DNA of 42,366 nucleotides from Sphingomonas sp. EC-HK361 (GCF_902498785.1 NZ_LR701492.1:1-42366); one strand, 5' to 3'. Counted from the first letter of the stretch, positions 10,635-19,620 are shown. Made by a program: numbers and translations. The notes: generated from the letters alone by a model not told the origin.

Positions 10635-11378
10635 TCAACCCAGCTTCTCCATGACCTCGTCCGAAACCTCGTAATTCCCCCAAACCGTCTGCACGTCGTC
10701 ATCGTCGTCCAGCGCGTCGATCAGCTTGAATAGCGTCCCGGCGTCGCCTTCGTCGACGGCGACCATCGTCTGCGGGCGCCAGGCGAGCTTCGCCCCTTCC
10801 GCCTCGCCGAGCACCGGTTCCAGCGCCTTGGCGACTTCGTGGAGATCGGCCTGTGCCGTCCAGATCTCGTGCCCGTCCTCGGACGAGGACACGTCTTCCG
10901 CCCCGGCCTCGAGCGCGGCCTCGAACACCTTTTCGGCGTCGCCCACGCTGGCGGGATAGTTGATGAGACCCACCCGGTCGAAGCCGTGACTGACCGATCC
11001 GCTCGCCCCCAGATTGCCGCCGTTCTTCGACACCGCGGTGCGCACGTTGGTCGCGGTGCGGTTGCGGTTGTCGGTCAGCGCCTCGATGATGAGGCTGACG
11101 CCGCCGGGGCCGAAGCCTTCGTAGCGAATTTCCTCGTAATTCTCGGTATCGCCCTTCACCGCCTTGTCGATCGCGCGCTGGATGTTGTCCTTGGGCATTG
11201 ACTGCGCCTTGGCGGCGTTGACCGCGGCGCGCAGCCGCGGGTTCATGTCCGGATCGGGCATGCCCATCTTCGCCGCGACGGTGATCTCGCGGCTGAGCTT
11301 CGAGAACATGCCCGACCGCTTCTTATCCTGCGCACCCTTGCGGTGCATGATGTTCTTGAACTTGGAATGGCCTGCCAT
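10635..11378 (-). CDS. yebC: YebC/TACO1-family protein
   Basis: A 247-residue member of the YebC/TACO1 family, starting [21 protein letters not shown] and including the conserved [13 protein letters not shown] and [14 protein letters not shown] segments. Family members act as transcription regulators in some bacteria, and more recent work links them to translation of difficult nascent chains; the sequence alone does not show which role applies here. It sits immediately upstream of ruvCAB, the usual place, and has an AGAGG ribosome site before the ATG. Confidence 0.96.
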   Translation of the reverse strand: MAGHSKFKNIMHRKGAQDKKRSGMFSKLSREITVAAKMGMPDPDMNPRLRAAVNAAKAQSMPKDNIQRAIDKAVKGDTENYEEIRYEGFGPGGVSLIIEALTDNRNRTATNVRTAVSKNGGNLGASGSVSHGFDRVGLINYPASVGDAEKVFEAALEAGAEDVSSSEDGHEIWTAQADLHEVAKALEPVLGEAEGAKLAWRPQTMVAVDEGDAGTLFKLIDALDDDDDVQTVWGNYEVSDEVMEKLG

Positions 11379-11407
11379 TGTCGCCTCTGTTCGTGATGGC
11401 GAAGCTC

Positions 11408-11953
11408 TTAGGACGCGGCTGCGGTTTTCGCCAGACCGTCGATCTTCGCCTCGATCGCGCCCAGCCGGTCGATCACCTGCTGGTCAAGCTTGTGGTGGAG
11501 CCGCAGGATATCGAGCTCCGCGCGCAGGTTGGTCTCGTAATCGAGGCTCGCCGCAAGCCGGTCCTTCGCCGCCTGCCGGTTCTGGCTCATCATGATGATC
11601 GGCGCCTGCACCGCCGCCAGCGTCGACAGCATCAGGTTCAGGAAGATGTAGGGATAGGGATCGAACGCCACCCCGAAATGCGCCAGCACATCGGAATTGA
11701 GCAGCATCCAGCCGAGCAGCACCGCGGTGAAGGCGATGATGAACGTCCACGACCCGCCGATCGCCGCGACCCGATCCGACAGGCGTTCGCCGAAGGTCGA
11801 TCGCTCGTCCGCCACATCGGCGGCGTCGCGGCTGACGGTGGTGCCCGCCTCGATCCCTTCGAGGACGCGCAGTTCTTCCTCGTCGAGCGCGCTGGCAGGC
11901 TTGCGCAGCAGCCGCTGGGCAAGATCGGCAATCTGGCTGGGGCGTAGTCCCAT
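11408..11953 (-). CDS. DUF1003 two-helix membrane protein
   Basis: A 181-residue DUF1003 protein. It has an N-terminal soluble part, two transmembrane helices (about 68-90, [20 protein letters not shown], and about 104-128, [20 protein letters not shown]), then [11 protein letters not shown] and a helical C-terminus that may form a coiled coil ([19 protein letters not shown]). The ATG at 11953 has AAGGAG seven bases upstream; the longer open frame is rejected. It lies 29 bases upstream of yebC on the same strand, so co-transcription is possible. The molecular role of DUF1003 is not established to my knowledge. Confidence 0.88.
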   Translation of the reverse strand: MGLRPSQIADLAQRLLRKPASALDEEELRVLEGIEAGTTVSRDAADVADERSTFGERLSDRVAAIGGSWTFIIAFTAVLLGWMLLNSDVLAHFGVAFDPYPYIFLNLMLSTLAAVQAPIIMMSQNRQAAKDRLAASLDYETNLRAELDILRLHHKLDQQVIDRLGAIEAKIDGLAKTAAAS

Positions 11954-12071
11954 CGCCCTTCTCCTTCGCGTGTGCGGGCGTTCCCGAATCACCCGCGGCG
12001 CCTCTACGCCCGCCGCGGTCAGACGCAAACACCTTGCGATCGGCGCCCTGCATCGGCCAAACGCGCTGGCA

Positions 12072-13523
12072 ATGACCGTCAGCGTAGACATGGGCACCGA
12101 TTCCGCCGGCACGCCCGTCCCCATCGATCTCGAGGAACTGCTCGCCACCCGGCTGCTCGTCCAGGGCAATTCGGGGTCGGGCAAGTCGCACCTGCTGCGC
12201 CGTCTGCTCGAAGGCTCGACGGGGCAAGTGCAGCAGGTCGTCATCGATCCGGAAGGCGACTTCGTGACGCTCGCCGATGCCTATGGCCATGTCGCGATCG
12301 AGGCGGCGGATTACAGCGAGCGCGAGATCGCGCGCTTCGCCGCGCGCATCCGCGAGCACCGCGCGTCGGTGGTCCTCAGCCTCGAAGGGCTGGAGGCGGA
12401 AGGCCAGATGCGCTGCGCCGCGACCTTCCTCGCCGCGCTGTTCGATGCCCCGCGCGAGCATTGGTATCCGGCGCTGGTCGTGGTCGACGAGGCGCAGCTC
12501 TTCGCCCCCGCGGCGGGCGGCGAGGTGAACGAGGAGGTCCGCCGCGCGTCGCTCGGCGCAATGACGAACCTGATGTGCCGCGGTCGCAAGCGCGGGCTCG
12601 CCGGCGTCATCGCGACGCAGCGGCTGGCGAAGCTCGCCAAGAACGTCGCGGCGGAGGCGTCGAACTTCCTGATGGGGCGCACCTTCCTCGACATCGACAT
12701 GCAGCGCGCCGCCGACCTGCTCGGCATGGAGCGTCGCCAGGCCGATGCGATCCGCGATCTCGCGCGCGGCACCTTCCTCGCGCTCGGCCCGGCGGTGTCC
12801 AGACGACCGATCACGGTGAAGATCGGCGCGGTCGCAACCCAGGCGCGCAGCGGCAGCCCGAAGCTGACCCCGCTGCCCGAGGCGCCGCCTGCCGACCTGA
12901 AGGACCTGCTCTTCGCGCCCGTCGCGGCGGCGCCCGAACTGCCCTTCGCGCCGCTGCCGAAGCCCGAGCCGATCGCGGCCGACGCGCTGCTCGCCACGAT
13001 CGATCGCCCGGCCCCGGCGCCCGCAGACGCGACCGCGCGCGATCCGGACGAGGTGGAGACGATCGTCACCGACGTCATGCGCGCGATCCTCGCCGACGCC
13101 GATTCCGCCGGCCGCCAGCCCGCGGTGCTGTTCCAGGATTTCCAGGTCCGCTGCCGCATGGCCGACCTGCCGCGCCCGCCGGTCGACCTCGCCGCCTTCG
13201 CCCGCCGCCTCGCCTGTGCCCGCGCCGGAATCTTCGATCTCGACGACCCCGACTGGACCCGCGCCCTCGATGTCGCGGCGGGCCTCCCCGACGACATGCT
13301 CGGCGCCTTCCTGCTGATCGCCCGCGCCGCGCATGACGGCGACGCGTGCCCATCGGACGTCGCGCTCGCCGAAGTCTACGGCACCAGCTCGCTCGGCCGC
13401 GTCCGGCGCTTGCTGGCCAACATCGAAACCCGCGACCTGATCGTCGCGCGGGTGGATTTAGGGGGGAAGCGATCGATCACCATCCCCAAGCTGGGATGGA
13501 CGACGGCAGCGGCCGAGGTTTGA
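12072..13523 (+). CDS. HerA/DUF87-like ATP-binding protein
   Basis: A 483-residue P-loop ATPase of the HerA-FtsK superfamily. It shows Walker A GNSGSGKS (32-39), the HerA-type strand VVIDPEGDFVTLA (56-68), Walker B LVVVDEAQLF (135-144) and a sensor-like GVIATQRLAKLAKNV. After about residue 260 comes a Pro/Ala-rich linker, then a C-terminal region ending in a possible winged helix (DVALAEVYGTSSLGRVRRLLANIETRDLI). Archaeal HerA works with NurA in DNA end resection, and bacterial HerA proteins occur with other nucleases or defence genes; neither partner is visible here. It diverges from DUF1003. The ATG at 12072 has no strong ribosome site, and an in-frame ATG at 12090 is possible. Confidence 0.82.
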   Translation: MTVSVDMGTDSAGTPVPIDLEELLATRLLVQGNSGSGKSHLLRRLLEGSTGQVQQVVIDPEGDFVTLADAYGHVAIEAADYSEREIARFAARIREHRASVVLSLEGLEAEGQMRCAATFLAALFDAPREHWYPALVVVDEAQLFAPAAGGEVNEEVRRASLGAMTNLMCRGRKRGLAGVIATQRLAKLAKNVAAEASNFLMGRTFLDIDMQRAADLLGMERRQADAIRDLARGTFLALGPAVSRRPITVKIGAVATQARSGSPKLTPLPEAPPADLKDLLFAPVAAAPELPFAPLPKPEPIAADALLATIDRPAPAPADATARDPDEVETIVTDVMRAILADADSAGRQPAVLFQDFQVRCRMADLPRPPVDLAAFARRLACARAGIFDLDDPDWTRALDVAAGLPDDMLGAFLLIARAAHDGDACPSDVALAEVYGTSSLGRVRRLLANIETRDLIVARVDLGGKRSITIPKLGWTTAAAEV

Positions 13524-13532
13524 CGCTGCGAT

Positions 13533-13626
13533 GTGCTCCCGCGAAGGGGTCCCCCGCAAAGTAGTACTTTGCGGGAACCCCGAAGGCGGGAGCCCAGACT
13601 GGATCCCCGCCTTCGCGGGGATCCAA
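13533..13626. repeat. Palindromic repeat pair between convergent genes
   Basis: A nested hairpin (outer GCTCCCGC/GCGGGAGC, inner CCCGCAAAG/CTTTGCGGG) is followed by GGATCCCCGC-CTTC-GCGGGGATCC (13601-13624). The module gives structured 3' ends to both the HerA-like gene and gapR. A related module lies at 14412-14490. Confidence 0.8.
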
Positions 13627-13637
13627 TTCGGCGGTTT

Positions 13638-13904
13638 TTAGATCATCCCCAGCGCGGTCATATACGTTTCGAGGATCGTCTCCTCCTCCTGATATTCTTC
13701 CTTCTTCTTCTTGCGAATCTGGAGGATCTTGCGGATCGCCTTCGTGTCGTAACCGCGCGATTTCGCTTCGGCCATCACGTCCTTGATATCGTCGGCAATG
13801 CCTTTCTTCTCTTCCTCGAGCCGCTCCGCACGCTCGATCAGCAGGCGCAGTTCGTCCGCCGCGACGCTGCCGCCGCCCATGCCGTGCTGCCGTTCTTCTG
13901 CCAT
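13638..13904 (-). CDS. gapR: Nucleoid-associated protein GapR (DUF2312)
   Basis: An 88-residue DUF2312 protein, almost the same length as Caulobacter GapR, which binds overtwisted DNA ahead of replication and transcription and is needed for normal cell-cycle progression. The sequence has the family core: [38 protein letters not shown] and [18 protein letters not shown], with a long helical coiled coil. The ATG at 13904 gives MAEERQHGM; the longer open frame has no family support. A GAATC (GANTC) site lies about 65 bases upstream, which would matter if CcrM methylation controls it. That last point is inference. Confidence 0.92.
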   Translation of the reverse strand: MAEERQHGMGGGSVAADELRLLIERAERLEEEKKGIADDIKDVMAEAKSRGYDTKAIRKILQIRKKKKEEYQEEETILETYMTALGMI

Positions 13905-14036
13905 TGTCCCGCCCCTAAGAATGAATGGATCGAACCGCCCCGCAACGACGATGAAATCGTCGACAGAATCGCGAAGGCGCATCGGAAAGCGCTGGCGTCT
14001 AGTGGCTCGCGCGGGCGCCCGCAACGGCCGAAGCGA

Positions 14037-14336
14037 TCAAACGTGTGCGGCATTCTTCGCGACCGATTCCTCCATTCGGCGGAGCTGCTCGGGCGTCGCC
14101 TCGGTCTGGTATTTCGCCTTCCACTCGGCCTGCGGCATGCCATAGATCGTCTCGCGCGCCGTCGCCTTGTCGAGGTTGCCGGCGTCCTCGATCCAGTCCG
14201 ACAGGCAGTTCCGGCAGAAGCCGGACAGCCCCATCAGATCGACATTCTGCGCGTCGGTGCGGTGACGAAGATGACGCACGAGCCGGCGGAAGGCCGCGGC
14301 TGCGGTCGCGTCGTCGAGAGTGTCGAGGGGGTCCAT
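14037..14336 (-). CDS. DUF1244 family protein
   Basis: A 99-residue DUF1244 protein, a small family of unknown function found widely in alphaproteobacteria and some other proteobacteria. It has the conserved core FRRLVRHLRHRTDAQNVDLM, then GLSGFCRNCLSDWI with a CxxC pair, and MPQAEWKAKYQ. The CxxC suggests a metal or redox site but only two cysteines are present. The ATG at 14336 is supported by AAGGAG seven bases upstream. It lies upstream of gapR on the same strand with a 132-base gap and diverges from rsmE. Confidence 0.9.
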   Translation of the reverse strand: MDPLDTLDDATAAAAFRRLVRHLRHRTDAQNVDLMGLSGFCRNCLSDWIEDAGNLDKATARETIYGMPQAEWKAKYQTEATPEQLRRMEESVAKNAAHV

Positions 14337-14411
14337 GATGATGCTCCTTGTATTGCCGCCGAGATAGCGGCGCGCCACCAGGGAACAACTCCTACCGTGC
14401 AAACGACCACC

Positions 14412-14490
14412 GTGCTCCCGCGCAGGCGGGAGCCCAGAGTTGCAGGCGTCATCGGTTGCGGCTCTGGATTCCCGCCTTCGCGGGAATACG
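14412..14490. repeat. Palindromic repeat, second copy of the 13533 family
   Basis: Shares the blocks GTGCTCCCGCG, GCGGGAGCCCAGA and CCCGCCTTCGCGGGA with the element at 13533-13626. It lies in the divergent region between DUF1244 and rsmE, so here it is at 5' ends rather than 3' ends. Confidence 0.8.
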
Positions 14491-14532
14491 GGTCTACTTT
14501 CGCCGCGGAGCAACACCCGCTACCCACCCCAG

Positions 14533-15273
14533 ATGCCCGCAACCCCCGCCTGGCCTCCACAATCGACCCCGCGGCTGTTCGTCGAGACCGAACTCGCCCC
14601 CGGCCCGATCACCGTCGACGGCCCGCAAGCGCATTATCTCGTCTCGGTGATGCGCACGAAGCCCGGCGATCCGGTGAAGCTCTTCGACGATCGCACCGGC
14701 GAATGGCTCGCCGTCGCGACCGATATCGGCAAGCGATCGCTGACCCTCGACATCACCGAACGCCTGCGCCCGCGCGAAACCGTTCCCGACCTGTGGCTCT
14801 GCGCCGCGCCGCTCAAGAAGGGCCGTATCGACTGGATGGCGGAGAAGGCGTGCGAACTCGGCGTCGCGCGCTTCGTCCCCGTCATCACCCGCCGCACCGT
14901 CGTCGACAAGCCCAACACCGACCGGCTGCGCAGCCATATGATCGAGGCCGCCGAACAATGCGGCCGCACCGCCATCCCTGAGGTCGCTGCGCCGGTAAAG
15001 CTCGCCACCCTCCTCCGCGACTGGCCGACCAATCGTGCGCTGTTCTTCGCCGACGAAAATGGCGGCGCGCCCGCGGCAGAGGCGATGCGTGCGCACGCCG
15101 GACCCGCCGCAATCCTCATCGGCCCGGAAGGCGGCTTCGATACCGACGAGCGCGACCTCATCCGCGCGCACCCCCAAGCAATCGGCATCAGCCTGGGCCC
15201 GCGCATCCTGCGCGCCGATACCGCTGCGGCGGCGGCGGTATCGCTATGGATGGCAGCGGCCGGCGACTGGTAG
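14533..15273 (+). CDS. rsmE: 16S rRNA (uracil-1498-N3)-methyltransferase RsmE
   Basis: RsmE methylates N3 of U1498 in 16S rRNA using S-adenosylmethionine. The 246-residue product has an N-terminal PUA-like domain (QAHYLVSVMRTKPGD) and a C-terminal SPOUT knotted domain with the SAM-binding signatures ILIGPEGGFDTDE and ISLGPRILRADTA near the end. The central KKGRIDWMAEKACELGV is also typical. The ATG at 14533 gives the usual length; the open frame upstream passes through the palindromic repeat. Confidence 0.95.
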   Translation: MPATPAWPPQSTPRLFVETELAPGPITVDGPQAHYLVSVMRTKPGDPVKLFDDRTGEWLAVATDIGKRSLTLDITERLRPRETVPDLWLCAAPLKKGRIDWMAEKACELGVARFVPVITRRTVVDKPNTDRLRSHMIEAAEQCGRTAIPEVAAPVKLATLLRDWPTNRALFFADENGGAPAAEAMRAHAGPAAILIGPEGGFDTDERDLIRAHPQAIGISLGPRILRADTAAAAAVSLWMAAAGDW

Positions 15274-15385
15274 TCCGCCACCTGAAAACGCCATGACCAC
15301 TTGTTCATTTGCGGGCGTGTTTCCGGCATGGAATAGAACAGTGACCTCTGCCGCCCGGTGCGACAAAGGGTGCAAAGGATTGGCC

Positions 15386-17161
15386 ATGCTCCGTCTTTCC
15401 ATCGCCCTCACCCTGACGCTCGGCGCACTGATCGCCCCTCGCCCGGCCGCCGCCGATTGCAAGCTGTCGAAATATGTCGACATCCCGGTGACGATGACCG
15501 GCCGCAGCCCGATCGTCACCGTACAGATCAACGGCCGCGACGCGCGCTTCATCCTCGACAGCGGCGCCTTCTTCAGCACCATCGCGGAGGCGAACGCGAA
15601 GGAATATGGGCTGACCATCGGCGATCTCGGCCCAGGCGCACGGCTCAAGGGGATCGGCGGCAGCACCTCGCTCGGCTACACCACGGCGAAGACCTTCACC
15701 ATCGCCGGCCAGACGCTCGATCGCATCCAGTTCGGGGTCGGCGGCAGCGACACGGGCTATGCGGGGCTCCTCGGCCAGAACCTGCTGGGCATCGCGGATG
15801 TCGCCTATGATCTGCCCCACGGCGTCGTCACGCTGATGAAGGGGGACGGCTGCAAGGACGCGAGCATGGCCTATTGGGCGGGCAGCAAGCCCTTCACCAC
15901 CGTCCCGCTCGAACCGATGGGGCCGGGCCAGCGCCACACGATCGGCACGATCACGATCAACGGCGTGAAGCTGCGCGCGCTCTTCGATACCGGTGCGCAG
16001 AGCTCGCTGCTGACGCTTGCCGCAGCACGGAAACTCGGCGTCACGCCCGACAGTCCGGGCGTGACCGCGACCGGCTTCGCGCACGGGCTGGGCACCAAGG
16101 GCGTCCGGTCATGGCGTGCGCGCTTCGATACGATCGACATCGGCGGCGAGAAGATCAGCGGGCCGACGATCACCTTCGCCGACCAGGCGTTCGACAATGC
16201 CGACATGCTGATCGGTATCGATTTCTTCCTGACCCACCGCCTCTATGTTGACAATCGCTACCACCGGATGTTCGTGACCTATGAAGGCGGGCCGCTGTTC
16301 GGGCTGAGCCCGCGCGGCGCGGTGGATGACAAGGGCGTCAGGCTCGACCTGACCGACAAGGCAGGCGATCCCACGGACGCCGCCGGCTACAGCCGCCGCG
16401 GCGCGATCCTCGCATCCAGCGGGAAGCTGGACGCCGCGATCGCCGATTTCGACAAGGCCGTCACGATGGCGCCTGACGATGCGCATTATCTCGTCCAGCG
16501 TGCGAGCGCTCGCCTCGCGCTCCGCCAGCCGCTGCTCGCGTCCGGCGATCTCGACAAGGCGATCGCGCTGGCGCCGGACAATGGCGAGGCGCGGCTGGCG
16601 CGCGCGCAGATGCGGCTGCGCGGCAACGACCGGGCCGGCGCGCTCGAAGACCTGCGCGCGGCGGACCGGGTGCTGGCGCCCTCCTCCGATGCGCGGCTCC
16701 GGCTCGCCGCCATGTATAACGCGGCCGATACCAATGACGGCGCGATCGCGAGCTACGACCAGTGGCTGAAGGCACATCCCGAGGACCATGACCGCGCAGT
16801 CGCGTTCAACGGCCGCTGCTGGGCGCGGGCGCTCGCGAACCGCGACCTCGACCGCGCGCTCGACGATTGCAACGCGGCGCTGCGGCTTCGCCCGAACACC
16901 GCCGCCTATCTCGACAGCCGCGCGCTGGTGCGCTTGCGCCGCGGCGAACTCGACAAGGCGCTGGCCGATTACGACGCCGCGATTGCAGCGCAGCCGCGCA
17001 GCGCCTGGTCGCTCTACGCCCGCAGCATCGTCGCGCAGCGGCTGGGCAAGGCCGCACAGGCCGCCGCCGACCGCGCCGCCGCCCTATCGATCAGCCCGGC
17101 GGTCGCGGCGCGCGCCAAGCGCTACGGTCTCGAGGATCAGGCGGTCGCACGGCAGCCCTGA
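15386..17161 (+). CDS. Exported double retropepsin-like aspartic protease with TPR repeats
   Basis: A 591-residue protein beginning with a signal peptide (MLRLSIALTLTLGALIAPRPAAA). Two tandem retropepsin-like folds follow: the first has FILDSGAFFST (catalytic triad DSG, 58-60), the second ALFDTGAQSSL (DTG, 201-203). Retropepsins are active as dimers, so two halves in one chain could form an intramolecular active site as in pepsin. From about residue 330 to the end are six or seven TPR units (for example GKLDAAIADFDKAVTMAPDD and GELDKALADYDAAIAAQP), likely a protein-binding scaffold. The predicted place is the periplasm. A distant comparison is Caulobacter PerP, a periplasmic aspartyl protease. 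The substrate is unknown. An AAAGGA ribosome site precedes the ATG. Confidence 0.85.
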   Translation: MLRLSIALTLTLGALIAPRPAAADCKLSKYVDIPVTMTGRSPIVTVQINGRDARFILDSGAFFSTIAEANAKEYGLTIGDLGPGARLKGIGGSTSLGYTTAKTFTIAGQTLDRIQFGVGGSDTGYAGLLGQNLLGIADVAYDLPHGVVTLMKGDGCKDASMAYWAGSKPFTTVPLEPMGPGQRHTIGTITINGVKLRALFDTGAQSSLLTLAAARKLGVTPDSPGVTATGFAHGLGTKGVRSWRARFDTIDIGGEKISGPTITFADQAFDNADMLIGIDFFLTHRLYVDNRYHRMFVTYEGGPLFGLSPRGAVDDKGVRLDLTDKAGDPTDAAGYSRRGAILASSGKLDAAIADFDKAVTMAPDDAHYLVQRASARLALRQPLLASGDLDKAIALAPDNGEARLARAQMRLRGNDRAGALEDLRAADRVLAPSSDARLRLAAMYNAADTNDGAIASYDQWLKAHPEDHDRAVAFNGRCWARALANRDLDRALDDCNAALRLRPNTAAYLDSRALVRLRRGELDKALADYDAAIAAQPRSAWSLYARSIVAQRLGKAAQAAADRAAALSISPAVAARAKRYGLEDQAVARQP

Positions 17162-17177
17162 CAGGCGCCGTTCAGCC

Positions 17178-18203
17178 ATGCGAAAGGCGATCGGGCCGAG
17201 GCAGGCCGGCACTACAGTAAGAGTTGCGTCCTTGCCTCAGTCTCCCTTCACCGCAGCATCGTCGATCCGGACGATTTCTCCCCGGGTCGCGAGCGATCCT
17301 TCGCGGACGCGGCTGGACCATGGCCGGCCAATGTTCCTGTGCATCGCGGCAAGCGTCATCATGCTGTCGCTGCTGATGCATGCGGCGCGGCTGACGATCG
17401 ATCCGCTCGGCGAAGGCATTGTCCCCTATTATCTCGCCGGCGGCGTCGCCATCTTCCTGCGCCTGAATGGCGAGCGCTGGATACCGCGATACGGCCGCGT
17501 TATCGCCGACTGCGCGGAATATTACGCGCTGTTCACCGGAATCGCGCTGATCGGCGCGGTGGCGAGCTACCCGATCGCAGCACTCACCTACGGCTTCCAC
17601 GACGCCGCGCTGCAGCGAATCGATGTGGCGCTCGGCTTCGATTGGCTCGCCTGGTACCGGACGGTCGCCGAACATCCGCTGCTCCAGCACATCGGCCTCG
17701 CCGCCTATCGCAGCATCTACCTGACGCCCGCGATCCTGCTCGGCTGGTTTGCCTGGCACGGCGACCGGGCCGCCGCACACCGCTTCCTCATCACCTTCTG
17801 GCTGGCGGCGCTCGTCACGCTCGCGCTCTACGTGCTGATGCCGGCGGTCGGGCCGCTCGCCTATCTCTGGCATGCGCCGCTGCCCTACATGCCGGAAAGC
17901 GAGCTCTGGCAGGAGGGCCTCATCCCGGCGCTGCGCGATCACCGCGTCGGCGTCATCGACCTTTCGCATCTGCGCGGGATCGTCTCCGCCCCCAGCTTCC
18001 ACACCGCAGCCGCGGTCCTTTACATCCATACCGCCTGGTCGCGGCGAGAGCTGCGATGGCCGATCCTGGCGATCAACATCGCCATGCTGCTCGCCACCCC
18101 GGTGGAAGGCACGCACTACTTCATCGACATGATCCTTGGCGCCGTCGTCGCGGTCGTGGCGATACTGGCCGTGAAGCGGATCGTATCGGCACCGCCCCCA
18201 TGA
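17178..18203 (+). CDS. PAP2-superfamily integral membrane protein
   Basis: A 341-residue polytopic membrane protein with about six to seven hydrophobic helices. The C-terminal half has PAP2/Aur1-like motifs: SAPSFHTAAAVLY (PSxHxA, the catalytic His region) and GTHYFIDMILGA (H-x3-D). That spacing resembles PAP2_3 / inositol phosphorylceramide synthase-like proteins more than classical PAP phosphatases. Likely chemistry is lipid phosphate hydrolysis or head-group transfer at the membrane; in a sphingolipid-making bacterium a role in sphingolipid head groups is conceivable but unproven. The gene begins 16 bases after the aspartyl protease stop, so co-transcription is likely. The N-terminal 50 residues are not hydrophobic, and an alternative start is the ATG at 17331. 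Confidence 0.8.
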   Translation: MRKAIGPRQAGTTVRVASLPQSPFTAASSIRTISPRVASDPSRTRLDHGRPMFLCIAASVIMLSLLMHAARLTIDPLGEGIVPYYLAGGVAIFLRLNGERWIPRYGRVIADCAEYYALFTGIALIGAVASYPIAALTYGFHDAALQRIDVALGFDWLAWYRTVAEHPLLQHIGLAAYRSIYLTPAILLGWFAWHGDRAAAHRFLITFWLAALVTLALYVLMPAVGPLAYLWHAPLPYMPESELWQEGLIPALRDHRVGVIDLSHLRGIVSAPSFHTAAAVLYIHTAWSRRELRWPILAINIAMLLATPVEGTHYFIDMILGAVVAVVAILAVKRIVSAPPP

Positions 18204-18246
18204 TCCGCCTCTAGCGGCGCCGTTCATCCCGGCGTAAGGCGCGGCC

Positions 18247-19620
18247 ATGACGACCAAGACGGTTTCGAACAGCAACGCACCCCTGATCGAGTCGCGCGAT
18301 CAGCTCATCGCCAATTTCGCGCGCGGCGAGAAACCGAAGGATCATTGGCGGATCGGCACCGAGCACGAGAAGTTCGTCTATTCCACCGCCGATCACCACG
18401 CGCCGAGCTGGGGCGAGCCGACGGGCATCCGCGCGCTGCTGGTCGAGCTGGAGCAGCATGGCTGGCAGCCGGTCGAGGAGGGCGGCAACATCATCGCGCT
18501 GACCGGGGCGGACGGCTCGGTCAGCCTCGAGCCCGCGGGGCAGTTCGAGCTGTCGGGCGCGCCACTCGATAATCTCCACGAAACCTGCGCCGAGACGGGC
18601 CGGCATCTGGAGCAGGTAAAGGCCGCGGGCGAGAAGCTGGGAATCGGCTTCCTCGGCCTCGGCATGTGGCCCGACAAGCGCCGCGACGAATTGCCGATCA
18701 TGCCCAAGGGCCGCTACGCCATCATGCTCCGCCACATGCCGCGCGTCGGCACGATGGGCCTCGACATGATGCTGCGCACCTGCACCATTCAGGTGAATCT
18801 GGACTATTCATCAGAAACCGATATGGTGAAGAAATTCCGTGTCGGCCTTGCGCTCCAGCCGCTCGCGACAGCGCTCTTCGCCAACTCGCCCTTCACCGAA
18901 GGCAAGCCCAACGGCTTCCTTTCCTATCGCAGCCATATATGGTCGGACACCGATCCGCATCGCACCGGCATGCTGCCCTTCGTGTTCGAGGACGGCTTCG
19001 GCTACGAACGCTACGCCGATTACATGCTCGATGTGCCGATGTATTTCGTCTACCGGGAGGGGCGCTACATCGACGCCGCCGGCTTGTCGTTTCGCGATTT
19101 CCTGAAGGGCGAACTCTCCGTCCTGCCCGGCGAGAAGCCGACGCTCGACGACTGGAACGACCACCTCTCCACCGCCTTCCCCGAAGTGCGGCTGAAGACC
19201 TTTCTCGAGATGCGCGGTGCCGATGGCGGGCCGTGGAGTCGCATCTGCGCGCTGCCGGCCTTCTGGGTCGGGCTGCTCTACGATCAGGGGGCGCTCGATG
19301 CGGCGTGGGATCTCGTCAGGGGCTGGTCGATGGACGACCGCGAGGCGCTGCGCAGCGCGGTGCCGAAGCTGGCGCTCGACGCGCCGCTGCCCGGTGGCGG
19401 GCGCCTACGTGACATCGCGGGCGAAGTGCTGGAGATCGCGAGCACCGGGCTGGCCGCGCGGGCGCGCACCAACCAGTCGGGCGACAACGAGACCGGCTTC
19501 CTTGATCCCCTCCGCGAGATCGTCCGCTCAGGCAAGGTCCCCGCGCAGGTCCTGCTCGATCGCTACAACGGCGCCTGGGGCGGCGACGTGTCGAAGGTTT
19601 ACGAAGAGGCCAGCTTCTAA
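18247..19620 (+). CDS. gshA: Glutamate-cysteine ligase (plant/alphaproteobacterial type)
   Basis: The first enzyme of glutathione synthesis, which joins L-glutamate and L-cysteine using ATP to give gamma-glutamylcysteine. The 457-residue product matches the plant-like class found in alphaproteobacteria, with FRIG-type start RIGTEHEKFVY, EGGNIIALTG, SLEPAGQFELSGAPL, MLRTCTIQVNLDYSSE, FANSPFTEGKPNGF and the C-terminal LDRYNGAWGGDVSKVYEEASF. Length and motifs are complete. The ATG at 18247 follows AAGG at good spacing. gshB is not in the window. Confidence 0.95.
   Translation: MTTKTVSNSNAPLIESRDQLIANFARGEKPKDHWRIGTEHEKFVYSTADHHAPSWGEPTGIRALLVELEQHGWQPVEEGGNIIALTGADGSVSLEPAGQFELSGAPLDNLHETCAETGRHLEQVKAAGEKLGIGFLGLGMWPDKRRDELPIMPKGRYAIMLRHMPRVGTMGLDMMLRTCTIQVNLDYSSETDMVKKFRVGLALQPLATALFANSPFTEGKPNGFLSYRSHIWSDTDPHRTGMLPFVFEDGFGYERYADYMLDVPMYFVYREGRYIDAAGLSFRDFLKGELSVLPGEKPTLDDWNDHLSTAFPEVRLKTFLEMRGADGGPWSRICALPAFWVGLLYDQGALDAAWDLVRGWSMDDREALRSAVPKLALDAPLPGGGRLRDIAGEVLEIASTGLAARARTNQSGDNETGFLDPLREIVRSGKVPAQVLLDRYNGAWGGDVSKVYEEASF

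Noticed and set aside
9662-10654. 330-residue plus-strand open frame
   Set aside because: Covers ruvA and ruvC on the opposite strand; Arg/Pro-rich shadow.
11484-13334. 616-residue minus-strand open frame
   Set aside because: It runs antisense to the HerA-like ATPase and then overlaps DUF1003 in another frame; low-complexity Arg/Gly composition and no motifs.
16788-17177. Long N-terminal extension of the PAP2 gene
   Set aside because: This part is an out-of-frame overlap with the TPR region of the protease gene; the composition is Arg/Ala-rich and the true start is 17178 or later.
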